Assembly: GCA_965221185.1 (NCBI GenBank)
Contig: OZ244866.1
Coordinates: forward strand, 2,356,001-2,420,000
Direction of reading: 5' to 3'
Origin: Aldehydirespirator sp965221185
GTDB taxonomy: Bacteria; Actinomycetota; Acidimicrobiia; Acidimicrobiales; Aldehydirespiratoraceae
DNA length: 64,000 nucleotides
This document shows positions 25,713-34,139 of this stretch, piece by piece. Numbering within the stretch: the first letter of the stretch is position 1; the number at the start of each line of letters is the position of its first letter. A program made the position numbers and the translations under genes. Below the pieces are notes generated by a model. That model was not told the DNA's origin, made no database searches, and saw only the letters and a program-made list of their open reading frames with translations.

Positions 25713-26896
25713 CCGGAGCGGGAGAAGGCGACGGTGCTGACGCCGCTGTGGCCTAGGTCGACGGTGGCGCCGATTCTGAAGCGCGGCGCGCCGGTGGTCC
25801 GGCAGCGCAGCACCCCGCCGTCGGCTGAGCGGATGTAGTACAGGGTGTCGTGACCGAAGAACTCGATGTGATCCACAACCCCTGAGTCACCCTCGGTGAG
25901 GGCCATCTCCTCGGGCCTGACCAGGATGTCCACCGCTCCGTGCGCCGGTGACCGCAGCCGCATGGGGCCCAGGGAGGTGTGGGCGACGTCGCCCTCGGCG
26001 GTGCCGGGGACGGTGTCGGCCTCGCCCACGAAGCCGGCCAGCCAGCGGTCGGCGGGCCGCTCGTAGAGCACCGCCGGCGGTGCCTGCTGGATCACCTCGC
26101 CGTCGCGCATGACGGCGACCTCGTCGCCGAGCACGAAGGCCTCGTCCTGATCGTGGGTCACGAACACGCAGGTGACCTCGAGATCGCGCAGCAGCGCGGC
26201 CACCTCGGCCCGCACCTCAACCCTCAGGGTGGTGTCGAGGCTTGAGAAGGGCTCGTCGAGCAGCAGCACCGACGGCTGCGGTGCCAGGGCCCGGGCCAGC
26301 GCCACCCGCTGCTGCTGCCCGCCCGACAGCGAGCCGGGCAGCCTGTCGGCCAGCTCGGCGATCCCGACCAAGTCCAGGAGATCGCGCACCCGCCCCGAGG
26401 CCGGGCGGGGCAGGACCCGGCTGCGGGGTCGCTCCGAGCGGGGTAGGCCGAAGGCCACGTTGGCGGCCACGGTGAGGTGCGGGAACAGCGACCAGTCCTG
26501 GAACACCATGCCCACGCCGCGCTTGTCGGCGGCAACATGAACAACCGGGCCCGAGGTTCCGTTCGCCGACGCGCCGGCGCCCGGCGTGCCGTTCTTCGGT
26601 CTTGCGGGCCCGGACATCAGCTTGCCGCCGAGCACCACACGGCCGGAGTCGAGCCGCTGAAGCCCGGCCAGCACCCTGAGCAGGGTGGTCTTGCCGCATC
26701 CGCTCGGACCGAGAATCGCCAGCGTGCGTCCCGGCTCCGCGGAGATCGAAGCGCTGCGCAGGACCGGCGCGCCGCCGAGGGCGACGCTGGCCGCATCCAC
26801 CCGGATCCCCCGGCCTCGGCGAGGGGCAACAGCCGCGAGCGCCGCCCGGGAGGCGGGGGCCGCTAGAGCCACCGGCGCCGCAGCGCTATCAAGCAT
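25709..26896 (-). CDS. ABC transporter ATP-binding protein with TOBE domain (FbpC/PotA type)
   Basis: 395 residues: nucleotide-binding domain with Walker A GPSGCGKTT, Q-loop MVFQDWSLFPHLTV, signature LSGGQQQRVALARAL and Walker B VLLLDEPFSSLD, then a C-terminal TOBE-like regulatory domain (DILVRPEEMAL). An insert rich in Gly, Ala and Asn near residues 100-125 is unusual. Homologues drive uptake of iron, polyamines, molybdate or similar solutes. No permease or binding protein is adjacent, so this is an orphan ATPase whose partners lie elsewhere. Its TAG stop shares CTAG with the convergent Rieske gene. Confidence 0.85.
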   Translation of the reverse strand: MLDSAAAPVALAAPASRAALAAVAPRRGRGIRVDAASVALGGAPVLRSASISAEPGRTLAILGPSGCGKTTLLRVLAGLQRLDSGRVVLGGKLMSGPARPKNGTPGAGASANGTSGPVVHVAADKRGVGMVFQDWSLFPHLTVAANVAFGLPRSERPRSRVLPRPASGRVRDLLDLVGIAELADRLPGSLSGGQQQRVALARALAPQPSVLLLDEPFSSLDTTLRVEVRAEVAALLRDLEVTCVFVTHDQDEAFVLGDEVAVMRDGEVIQQAPPAVLYERPADRWLAGFVGEADTVPGTAEGDVAHTSLGPMRLRSPAHGAVDILVRPEEMALTEGDSGVVDHIEFFGHDTLYYIRSADGGVLRCRTTGAPRFRIGATVDLGHSGVSTVAFSRSG

Positions 26897-26974
26897 GCCT
26901 TATACCCTAACGCCAGTAGTCCTCACTATGTCAACCCCAGGCGTCCTGACGGCTCAGGTCACGGTATGCCTCAC

Positions 26975-29182
26975 TCAGTGAGCACTACCGGGCTCGGTGA
27001 GCATGTCGGGCAGAGGCTCGGCGTGCACCACCGTCACCCGCCTGGTCGCCCGGGTTAGGGCCACGTACAGCGAGCGCACGCCCTGGCACTCCTCGGCCAC
27101 GATGCAGGCCGGCTCGACCACCACCGCGGCGTCCACTTCGAGGCCCTTCACCAGCCGCACCGGCACCAGCGTCACCTGCTGCTCCAGGCCGGCGCGGCCG
27201 GGCCCCCCGAAGATCACCGATCGGTTCGTCAGCTCGACCCGCAGCGGCTCGTGGAGCGAATGGGGCACGATCACGGCCAGGTTGCCCTCACCGACCTCGG
27301 CCCGCTCCTGCGCGATCACCTCGGCCAGCGTCTCGGCCAGTCCCGGAGCGTCGGCGCCCCTGCCGTTCGTCTCGGCGGCACCCGCGGCCCCGTCGCGGCC
27401 GGCCGCAGCGCCGCACGGCACGAAACGGGGCTCGTCGCCGACGGTGCGCACCGTCTCGGGGGGCACTGCCCCGGGCGCGGCGTGGGGAAGCACCCGGTTG
27501 GCCAGCGCCATGGCCGGCGCCGGGATCCGGTAACCCAGCGTGAGCTCCACCCGGCGGGGCGGACGCCGGTCGGGCAGGCCCTCCAGCACCGACTCCCAGC
27601 CCTCGTGGGCCCAGGAGCCGGTGCCTTGCGCCACGTCGCCCACCACCGTCATCGAGCCGTTGAGGCTGCGCCGGGCGATCATGCGAAGCTCCATGGGCGA
27701 CAGGTCCTGGGCCTCGTCCACCACTATGTGGCCGTAGGTCAGCACGGCGTCCTCGGCCCGGTGGCCGGTCCGGTACCCCAGCAGCGCCCGGGCCTCGTCC
27801 AGCACCGGCACGTCCTGGAACGACCAGGTGACCTCGGAGGCGTGCCCGGGCCGGGGCCGGTGCAGGAGCTCTATCTCGTCGTCGCTGAGCCGTCCCGCGC
27901 CGGCGGAGCGCAGCAGGGCCCTCGACCCGTACAGGTCGTTCACCAAATGGGCAGGCGTGAGCAAGGGCCACATCCACTCCAGCGCCTCCCGCACCTCGAC
28001 CACCTCCGAGAGGCGCTCGCGGACCTCGGCCGGATCGGCGGCCCGGCGACCGCTTCCGGCCAGGGCCGCAAAGAACGCCTCCTCCACCAGCCGGCGGCCC
28101 GCGTTGTGCTTCCGGGCTCGCCGGGCCGCGTCGACGACGATCTGCGCCGACTGCTCCACGGTGAGCCGCAGTCGCTGCAACTCGAAGCCGACGGCTAGGT
28201 CCCGGCGCAGCGGACGGCGGCGGTCGCGCACCGCTCGGCGCAGTATCCCCGCCATGCACCGGTCGCCCTTGACCCGGCCGACGGTCTCGTCGTCGAGGCC
28301 CGCGACCCGCACCGCCGGACTGAGCAGATCCGCGAGCACGGCCTGGTCCACGCCCGCCTCCCCCAGCGAGGGCAGCACCTGCTCGATGTAGGCGAGGAAG
28401 AGCCGGTTCGGGCCCACCACCAGCACCCCCTGGCTCTCCAGGGGGAATCGATGCGTGTACATCAGGTAGGCGGCCCGGTGAAGCGCCACCACCGTCTTGC
28501 CTGTCCCCGGCCCGCCCTGCACCACCAGCACGCCGGGCAGATCGGAGCGGATGACCCTGTCCTGCTCGCCCTGGATGGTGGCCACGACGTCCTTGAGGCG
28601 CCCGGTTCGAGCCGCCTCCAGAGAGGCGATCAGCGCACCCGAAACCGGCCGGCCGTCGAGCGAGCCGTCGCCCGCCTCGGCCGCGCCGTCAGCGGCGCGG
28701 CCGTCGAGGTCCCGGTCGGCTATGTCGAAGCCGATGGTGGCCTTGTCGCCGAAGAACTCGTCCTCGAGGCCCAGCAGCGTGCTGCCCCGGGACGCGAAGT
28801 GCCGCCGGCGCTCCAGGCCGAGCGGCTTCCGGCCGGTAGCGCGGTAGAAGGGCTCGGCCACCGGCGCTCGCCAGTCCACCACGATGGGGTCGTGGTCGGC
28901 GTCCCACAGGCCGACGCGCCCGATGTAGAAGCGCTCGGAGGTCGCGGCCGGGTCGATGCGCCCGAACACGAGCGACCGGTCGCCGATGTCGAGTCTGGTG
29001 AGCCGGGCCAGGGCCGCCTCGAGCATGGCCTCGCGCTCGAACCGGGCCTGCGTGGTGCCGCCCCGACCCGTGCGGAACACCGATGTGGCCATCGTGGCCC
29101 GTTCCCGGGCCGTGTCCAGGCAGGCGTGCGCGAGGTCGAGGTAAGCCTGCTCGGCTTCTAGATCGGGATGGCGACTGGTCAA
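26975..29182 (-). CDS. helD: HelD-type UvrD/Rep-like ATPase acting on RNA polymerase
   Basis: 735 residues. An N-terminal coiled-coil (ERATMATSVFRTGRGG region) is followed by a 1A domain with Walker A GGPGTGKTVVALHRAAYLMY, Walker B HIVVDEAQDLSPMEL, motif III GDVAQGTGSW, motif IV/V near LTLGYRIPAPAM, and a 2A part ending VRSLYVALTRATRRVTVVH. Actinobacterial HelD binds RNA polymerase and releases it from stalled or post-termination complexes. Start is TTG 29182 or a nearby alternative. The gene stands alone; the 26897-26974 gap before the ABC gene holds no clear feature. Confidence 0.88.
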   Translation of the reverse strand: MTSRHPDLEAEQAYLDLAHACLDTARERATMATSVFRTGRGGTTQARFEREAMLEAALARLTRLDIGDRSLVFGRIDPAATSERFYIGRVGLWDADHDPIVVDWRAPVAEPFYRATGRKPLGLERRRHFASRGSTLLGLEDEFFGDKATIGFDIADRDLDGRAADGAAEAGDGSLDGRPVSGALIASLEAARTGRLKDVVATIQGEQDRVIRSDLPGVLVVQGGPGTGKTVVALHRAAYLMYTHRFPLESQGVLVVGPNRLFLAYIEQVLPSLGEAGVDQAVLADLLSPAVRVAGLDDETVGRVKGDRCMAGILRRAVRDRRRPLRRDLAVGFELQRLRLTVEQSAQIVVDAARRARKHNAGRRLVEEAFFAALAGSGRRAADPAEVRERLSEVVEVREALEWMWPLLTPAHLVNDLYGSRALLRSAGAGRLSDDEIELLHRPRPGHASEVTWSFQDVPVLDEARALLGYRTGHRAEDAVLTYGHIVVDEAQDLSPMELRMIARRSLNGSMTVVGDVAQGTGSWAHEGWESVLEGLPDRRPPRRVELTLGYRIPAPAMALANRVLPHAAPGAVPPETVRTVGDEPRFVPCGAAAGRDGAAGAAETNGRGADAPGLAETLAEVIAQERAEVGEGNLAVIVPHSLHEPLRVELTNRSVIFGGPGRAGLEQQVTLVPVRLVKGLEVDAAVVVEPACIVAEECQGVRSLYVALTRATRRVTVVHAEPLPDMLTEPGSAH

Positions 29183-29298
29183 AGCAGGACCACGGGCGGG
29201 GTCGGCAGCCGGGACCGTCAGGCAACGGCGGGCCGCTGGGCGAGCGGATCCCGGCCATTTGAGGGAACTGTTGATTCTATCGCCGTATCCTCGGCTGC

Positions 29299-30573
29299 AT
29301 GGACCCGAGCGAGCCGGCCCCGCTCGACGACGCCGAGGTCGTCGAGGACGCCCAGATAGTCGACAGCCCCGAGCAGGCAGCCGATCCCGGTCCCGGCCAG
29401 ATCGGTCCCGGCGGAGCGGTCTCGGTGGGCCTGTTGTTCAGCGGGGGCGGCGCCGCCGCGGAAGCGTGGCACGCGGGCGTGGTCCGGGCGCTGCATGCCG
29501 CGACCGGCTGGGACGCCCGCAGCGCCGATTTGATTCTGGGCACCTCGGCCGGCGCCATCACCGGCCTCTGCCTGCGGGCCGGCATCCCACCGGCAGATCT
29601 CTATGCGCATCGGTGCGGCGAGCCCGTCAGCGACGAGGGGCAAGCCATCATCGACCGGGTGGTCACCCCCTACCGCGAGGGCCACAGCGAACGCGACTGG
29701 AGCGCGCAGGGTCCGCAGTCGCCGACGCTGGCGGCGAGGGCTCTGTGGCCCCCGTGGCAGGCCCGGCCCCTGCATGCCGCCGTGGGACTGCTGCCGCGGG
29801 GCACCCGAACCACCGAGGCCCTCCAGCAGCGCATGGCCGAACTGCATCCCGAGCCGTGGCCCGAGCAGCCCTACTGGGTGACCGCGGTGCGGCTGTCCGA
29901 CGGCGAGCGGGTGGTGTTCGGGCGCGACGACCTCCGGGCCACCGCGCCGGAGGCGGTGCGGGCCAGTTGCGCGGTGCCGGTGCTGTTCGAGCCGGTCACC
30001 GTGGACGGACGGCGATACGTCGACGGCGGCGTGCACTCCTACACCAACGCCGACCTGATGGGTCCGCCCGCCTTCGACCTGGTCGTCGTGTCGTCGCCGA
30101 TGAGCGGCGCGGCGGGATGGTCGACGGTCCGCGGCTCCCTGTCGGAGGCCTGGACCAAGGCCCGGGCCGGCGTCGGGCTGGGCGATTCCCAACCGGCGGC
30201 ATCTAATCGGGCCTGGTGGTCCGAGGCACTGGAGATGGCGTGGTCTGATGGGCGGGCCATGCGAGCAGCGCGGCGGCAATGGGTTGACGACAAGTTGCGC
30301 GAGGAGGTGGAAGGACTGCGCCGCAGAGGCATCGCCGTGCTGGTGGTGGAACCCGACCCCGACGGAGTGGAGCTGGTGGACACCGGCAGCGACGCAGAGG
30401 TCGACCGCACCGGTCACGCCGAAGAGGTCGCCGCCCGCAACGACCCGGCGCAGGTCTGGCGAGCCGAGTTGGCCGCCGCAGCGGATCAGACCGTCCGCCG
30501 CCTCCTCGCGGACCGCGGCGGCCTGCGCTTCGCCGGCATGTTGCGCCGGGCCGCGGGCCGCTCGGCCTCTTGA
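29299..30573 (+). CDS. Patatin-like phospholipase
   Basis: A 424-residue patatin-fold lipid acyl hydrolase. The oxyanion loop reads FSGGGAAAEAWHAG, the nucleophile elbow is GTSAG and the catalytic Asp is in VDGGVHSYTNADL. An N-terminal acidic 35-residue extension precedes the domain. No signal peptide or membrane helix is evident, so it is likely cytoplasmic. HemE starts 17 bp downstream, so they may be cotranscribed, though no functional link is obvious. Confidence 0.88.
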   Translation: MDPSEPAPLDDAEVVEDAQIVDSPEQAADPGPGQIGPGGAVSVGLLFSGGGAAAEAWHAGVVRALHAATGWDARSADLILGTSAGAITGLCLRAGIPPADLYAHRCGEPVSDEGQAIIDRVVTPYREGHSERDWSAQGPQSPTLAARALWPPWQARPLHAAVGLLPRGTRTTEALQQRMAELHPEPWPEQPYWVTAVRLSDGERVVFGRDDLRATAPEAVRASCAVPVLFEPVTVDGRRYVDGGVHSYTNADLMGPPAFDLVVVSSPMSGAAGWSTVRGSLSEAWTKARAGVGLGDSQPAASNRAWWSEALEMAWSDGRAMRAARRQWVDDKLREEVEGLRRRGIAVLVVEPDPDGVELVDTGSDAEVDRTGHAEEVAARNDPAQVWRAELAAAADQTVRRLLADRGGLRFAGMLRRAAGRSAS

Positions 30574-30589
30574 CCTCCCGCTCGACGCG

Positions 30590-31651
30590 ATGAGCAGCCG
30601 ACGTTTCGACGGCAGCGACTTCGTGCGGGCCTGCCGCGGTCAGCCCCATGGGCGCGTGCCGGTGTGGTTCATGCGCCAGGCCGGCCGGTCCCTGCCCGAG
30701 TACAGGGCCGTGCGGGGCGACGGCTCCATACTGGACGCCATAGCCGACCCCGACCGGGCTTCGGAGATCACCCTGCAGCCGGTGCGGCGCTACGGCGTCG
30801 ACGCGGCCATCCTCTTCAGCGACATCGTGGTGCCGGCCCACGCCGTCGGCTTCGGGGTGGAGGTGGTGCCCGGCACCGGTCCTGTCGTGGATCGCCCCTT
30901 CGCGGCCCGCCGCGACCTCGACCGTCTGCGCCCTCTCGATCCCGGCGCCGACACGCCCTACGTGATCGAGACCGTCCGCCGGGCCGTGGACGCCCTCGAT
31001 GTGCCTCTCATCGCCTTCGCGGGGGCCCCGTTCACGGTGGCGTCCTACCTGTTGGAGGGCGGCCCGTCCCGCAATCACGAGCGAACCAAGGCGCTCATGG
31101 TCGGCGACGAGGCGCTGTGGCACGACCTCATGGACCGCCTAGCCGACCTGGCCATCGCCTCGCTGCTGTCGCAGGTGGAGGCCGGAGCGGCCGCGGTGCA
31201 GTTGTTCGACAGCTGGGCGGGGGCGCTGTCGCCCGACCAGTACCGCCGCGGGGTCGCCCCGCACTCGGCCCGGGTGCTGGAGACAGTGGGCGAGACCGGC
31301 GTGCCGCGCATCCATTTCGGGGTGGGCACCGGCGAGCTGCTCGACCAGATGGGCGATTGCGGCGCGGAGGTGGTGGGGGTGGACTTCCGGGTGCCCATCG
31401 ACGCGGCCCGCCGCCGGGTGGGACCGGGCCGGGCGCTGCAGGGGAACCTCGACCCCGCGGTGGTGCTGGCCGGCGCACCGGCCGCCTGCGAGGCGGCCCG
31501 AGCCGTGCTGGCCGCCAACGGCGGGCACCCCGGCTTCGTGTTCAACCTCGGCCACGGGGTCCTGCCCGGCAGCGATCCCGACGTGCTGGCCCGGGTGGTG
31601 CAGGTGGTGCACGACGAGGGCGAGGTGCGACCCGAGGCTCGGGCGGGGTGA
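30590..31651 (+). CDS. hemE: Uroporphyrinogen decarboxylase
   Basis: A 353-residue enzyme removing four carboxyl groups from uroporphyrinogen III to form coproporphyrinogen III in haem synthesis. The substrate-binding signature PVWFMRQAGRSLPEYR is near the N-terminus, FSDIVVPAHAVG contains the conserved Asp region, and FNLGHGVLPGSDP is the usual C-terminal motif. The length is normal. ATG 30590 begins MSSRRFDGSDF; the longer open frame overlaps the patatin gene. The stop overlaps the next start as GTGA. Confidence 0.95.
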   Translation: MSSRRFDGSDFVRACRGQPHGRVPVWFMRQAGRSLPEYRAVRGDGSILDAIADPDRASEITLQPVRRYGVDAAILFSDIVVPAHAVGFGVEVVPGTGPVVDRPFAARRDLDRLRPLDPGADTPYVIETVRRAVDALDVPLIAFAGAPFTVASYLLEGGPSRNHERTKALMVGDEALWHDLMDRLADLAIASLLSQVEAGAAAVQLFDSWAGALSPDQYRRGVAPHSARVLETVGETGVPRIHFGVGTGELLDQMGDCGAEVVGVDFRVPIDAARRRVGPGRALQGNLDPAVVLAGAPAACEAARAVLAANGGHPGFVFNLGHGVLPGSDPDVLARVVQVVHDEGEVRPEARAG

Positions 31652-33081
31652 CCCGCCCGATGGCATCGCCTGCAGGCCGGGTCGCGGTGGTCGGCGCCGG
31701 GATCGCCGGCCTGACCGCCGCCTACGAGTTGCTGCGCGCGGGCGTGGATGCAGTGGTACTCGAGGCCAGCGACCGCCCCGGAGGCAAGATCGACAGCTCG
31801 CAGGTCGGGTGCCTCACTGTGGACTCCGGTCCCGACGGCTTCGTGGCCCGCGACCCCGCTGCGGCCGAGCTGTGCCGCCGGATCGGGCTCGGCACCGAGC
31901 TCGTGACGCCCGCCTCCAGCGGTGCCTACGTCTTCCTCGACGGCAGCCTGGTGCCCCTGCCGGACCGGTCGGTGCTGGGCGTGCCGTGGACCGCAGAAGC
32001 GGTGGCGGGAACAGGGATCGTCTCAGACCACGGCGTCGAGGCGCTGCGCCGCGGGCTGGCACAGAATGCCGATCCCCTGGCCGGCGACGCCTCGGTGGGC
32101 GAGGTGCTGCGGCCCCGCGTCGGCGACGAGGTGTTCGAGCGGCTGGTCGACCCCCTGCTGGGCGGGATCAGCGCCGGATCGGCCGACCGGATGAGCATCG
32201 AGGCCTGCGCCCCGCCCCTGCACGAGGCCGCCCGCCGGGGAGGACCGCTCAGCGCGGCCCTGCAGAAGGCAGCCGCCCGGCAGGGCGTCCACAGCGGCAA
32301 CGCGACCCCGCCGGTGTTCCAGAGCGTGCGCGGGGGCATCACCCGGATCGTCGACGCCCTCGCCGCCGAACTGGGCGACGCGGTGAACTTGTCCACCCCG
32401 GCGCAGCGGCTAACACCGGCAGCCGGGCCCGGCGCCGGCCCCCGGTGGCGGGTGGCTACCCCGCGGGGATCAATCGAGGCCATCGGGGTGATCCTGGCCT
32501 GCCCAGCCTGGGAGACGGCCCGACTGCTCGAGCCCCACGCCCCGGACGCGGCCCGCATCCTCGGCGACATCGAGTACGCCGACGTTGCGCTGGCCACCTT
32601 CGTGGTCCGTGACGAGCACCTGGCCCGGCCCCTCGACGGCAGTGGTTTCCTGGTGCCCCGCAGCCAGGGCCTGCTGACCACCGCATGCTCCTGGTCGTCC
32701 TCCAAATGGCAGCACTACGCCCGCGCCGGCCGGGCGGTGCTGCGGGTCTCGGCCGGACGCACCGACGACCGGCGGTGGCTGGACCTCGGCTCCGCCGAGC
32801 TGGTGTCGGCGCTCGCGGGCGAGCTTGCCGACACCGGGGTCGTCTGCCGCGACGGCGCGGCGCGGGGCCGCTTCGAGGCCCGGGTCGCCGGTTGGCCCCG
32901 GTCCCTGCCGCAGTACCGGCCCGGCCATCTGCAGCGCGTCGCCGCGGTGGACGCCTGCCTGGCCGGCGCGACGCCCGGGCTCGCCGCGGCCGGCGCCGCC
33001 TTCCGGGGCCTGGGCCTGCCGGCCTGCATCCGCGGCGCGCAGGCCGCGGCTACAACCGTGGCGAGGGCCGTGCTGTGCTAG
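31648..33081 (+). CDS. hemG: Protoporphyrinogen/coproporphyrinogen III oxidase (HemY type)
   Basis: A 477-residue FAD enzyme of the amine-oxidase-like family that aromatises the porphyrinogen ring, the step after HemE in the actinobacterial coproporphyrin-dependent route. The N-terminal dinucleotide fold is VAVVGAGIAGLTAAYELL, with VLEASDRPGGKI and the family motif SGPDGFVARDP; the C-terminal FAD contact is GLPACIRGAQAAA. GTG 31648 overlaps the hemE stop (ATG 31660 is also possible). Pairing with hemE supports the assignment; activity on copro- versus protoporphyrinogen cannot be told. Confidence 0.9.
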   Translation: MTRPMASPAGRVAVVGAGIAGLTAAYELLRAGVDAVVLEASDRPGGKIDSSQVGCLTVDSGPDGFVARDPAAAELCRRIGLGTELVTPASSGAYVFLDGSLVPLPDRSVLGVPWTAEAVAGTGIVSDHGVEALRRGLAQNADPLAGDASVGEVLRPRVGDEVFERLVDPLLGGISAGSADRMSIEACAPPLHEAARRGGPLSAALQKAAARQGVHSGNATPPVFQSVRGGITRIVDALAAELGDAVNLSTPAQRLTPAAGPGAGPRWRVATPRGSIEAIGVILACPAWETARLLEPHAPDAARILGDIEYADVALATFVVRDEHLARPLDGSGFLVPRSQGLLTTACSWSSSKWQHYARAGRAVLRVSAGRTDDRRWLDLGSAELVSALAGELADTGVVCRDGAARGRFEARVAGWPRSLPQYRPGHLQRVAAVDACLAGATPGLAAAGAAFRGLGLPACIRGAQAAATTVARAVLC

Positions 33082-33944
33082 ACGAACCGTTCGTGGATCC
33101 AAACCCCGCCCCGTCCGAGCCAGCCACCAGCGCCGAGGTGGTCCGCCACGAAGCCTCACCAGCCACCAGCGCCGAGGTGGTCCGGGCCGAGCCGGTGCTG
33201 GCGCCGCTCATCGCCCCCGACACCGGGCCGGCCCGCGAGTGGGCCGAAGCCAGCCAGCCGATGATCACCGTCCATCCCGACGAGCTGCCCGAGGGCGACA
33301 GCTACCTCAGCGTGAAGCGCACCTTCTGCTTTGCCGACCTCAGCGGCTTCACCGCGTACACCCGGGCCCACGGTCCCCACGCGTCGGTGGCGATAGTTGG
33401 AGACTTCCGCAGGATCACCCGCAGCGTGGCTGCCAAGCGGGGGGTGCGGGTAGCCAAATGGCTGGGCGACGGGGCGATGCTGGTGTCCACCAACGCAGCC
33501 GCCGCGCTGTCTCTGGGCGCCCACCTCATCCACCATTTCGCCAGCCGCGGCATACAGGTCCGGGTCGGCGCGGCCACCGGCGAGGCCCTGCTGTTCGAGG
33601 GCGACGACTACGTCGGCGAGGCAGTGAACCTGGCCGCCAAGCTGTGCGCGGCCGCTCCTCCCGGCGAGATGTACGCCGTCACCGACGAACTCGACGTGCC
33701 CGACTGGGTGCGATGCATCGGCGACGTGACCGTGCAGATCCGCGGCGTGGGCCCCGTAGCCGGCGTCCACAGGCTGCTGCCCCTAGGGCTCGGCGACGGG
33801 CGCGGGAACCTGGTGGGCAGACTCAACAACGAAATCAACCAGCTCAACAACAAGCTCGCCGAACTCAGCAACGAACTCAACACCGAGCTCAGCGAACTCA
33901 GCAACGAACTCAACGAGCTCGGGGCCGGCGGCAACGAATCATGA
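33075..33944 (+). CDS. Class III adenylate/guanylate cyclase-domain protein
   Basis: 289 residues. The cyclase domain spans about residues 75-240, with the first metal Asp in FCFADLSGFTAYTRAHG and the second in KWLGDGAML. The loop VGAATGEALLFEGDDYVGEAVNLAAKL matches the family. The N-terminus contains a duplicated 13-residue unit (a 26-bp DNA repeat at 33120-33145 and 33159-33184). The C-terminus is a coiled coil made of LNNEINQLNNKLAELSNEL-type heptads from about residue 250. No membrane segment. GTG 33075 overlaps the oxidase stop. Whether it makes cAMP or only binds nucleotide needs assay. Confidence 0.82.
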   Translation: MLDEPFVDPNPAPSEPATSAEVVRHEASPATSAEVVRAEPVLAPLIAPDTGPAREWAEASQPMITVHPDELPEGDSYLSVKRTFCFADLSGFTAYTRAHGPHASVAIVGDFRRITRSVAAKRGVRVAKWLGDGAMLVSTNAAAALSLGAHLIHHFASRGIQVRVGAATGEALLFEGDDYVGEAVNLAAKLCAAAPPGEMYAVTDELDVPDWVRCIGDVTVQIRGVGPVAGVHRLLPLGLGDGRGNLVGRLNNEINQLNNKLAELSNELNTELSELSNELNELGAGGNES

Positions 33945-33965
33945 GTCACCGCTGAGTGACTTCCA

Positions 33966-34068
33966 AGAGGCCGAGCGGATAGGCAGAGTTCATGAGGATC
34001 TTCGCGAGGCGCCTAGCGAGGCCGTGGCCCGAGCGGCCCGTGAGCGCAGCGAACAAGAGCGGGAAACA
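33966..34068 (+). repeat. Intergenic repeat, copy 1
   Basis: About 103 bp, matching 35700-35803 in the same orientation. A 51-bp core (34014-34064) is identical. The rest of the gap between the cyclase and lnt genes (33945-34139) shows no gene. Confidence 0.9.
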
Positions 34069-34139
34069 CAACGCCTCACCGCGAGGCCTGTAGTGCCTAT
34101 CCGCGCTCGCTCCAAGCGACTGCCGGGACTGGCGAGGGG

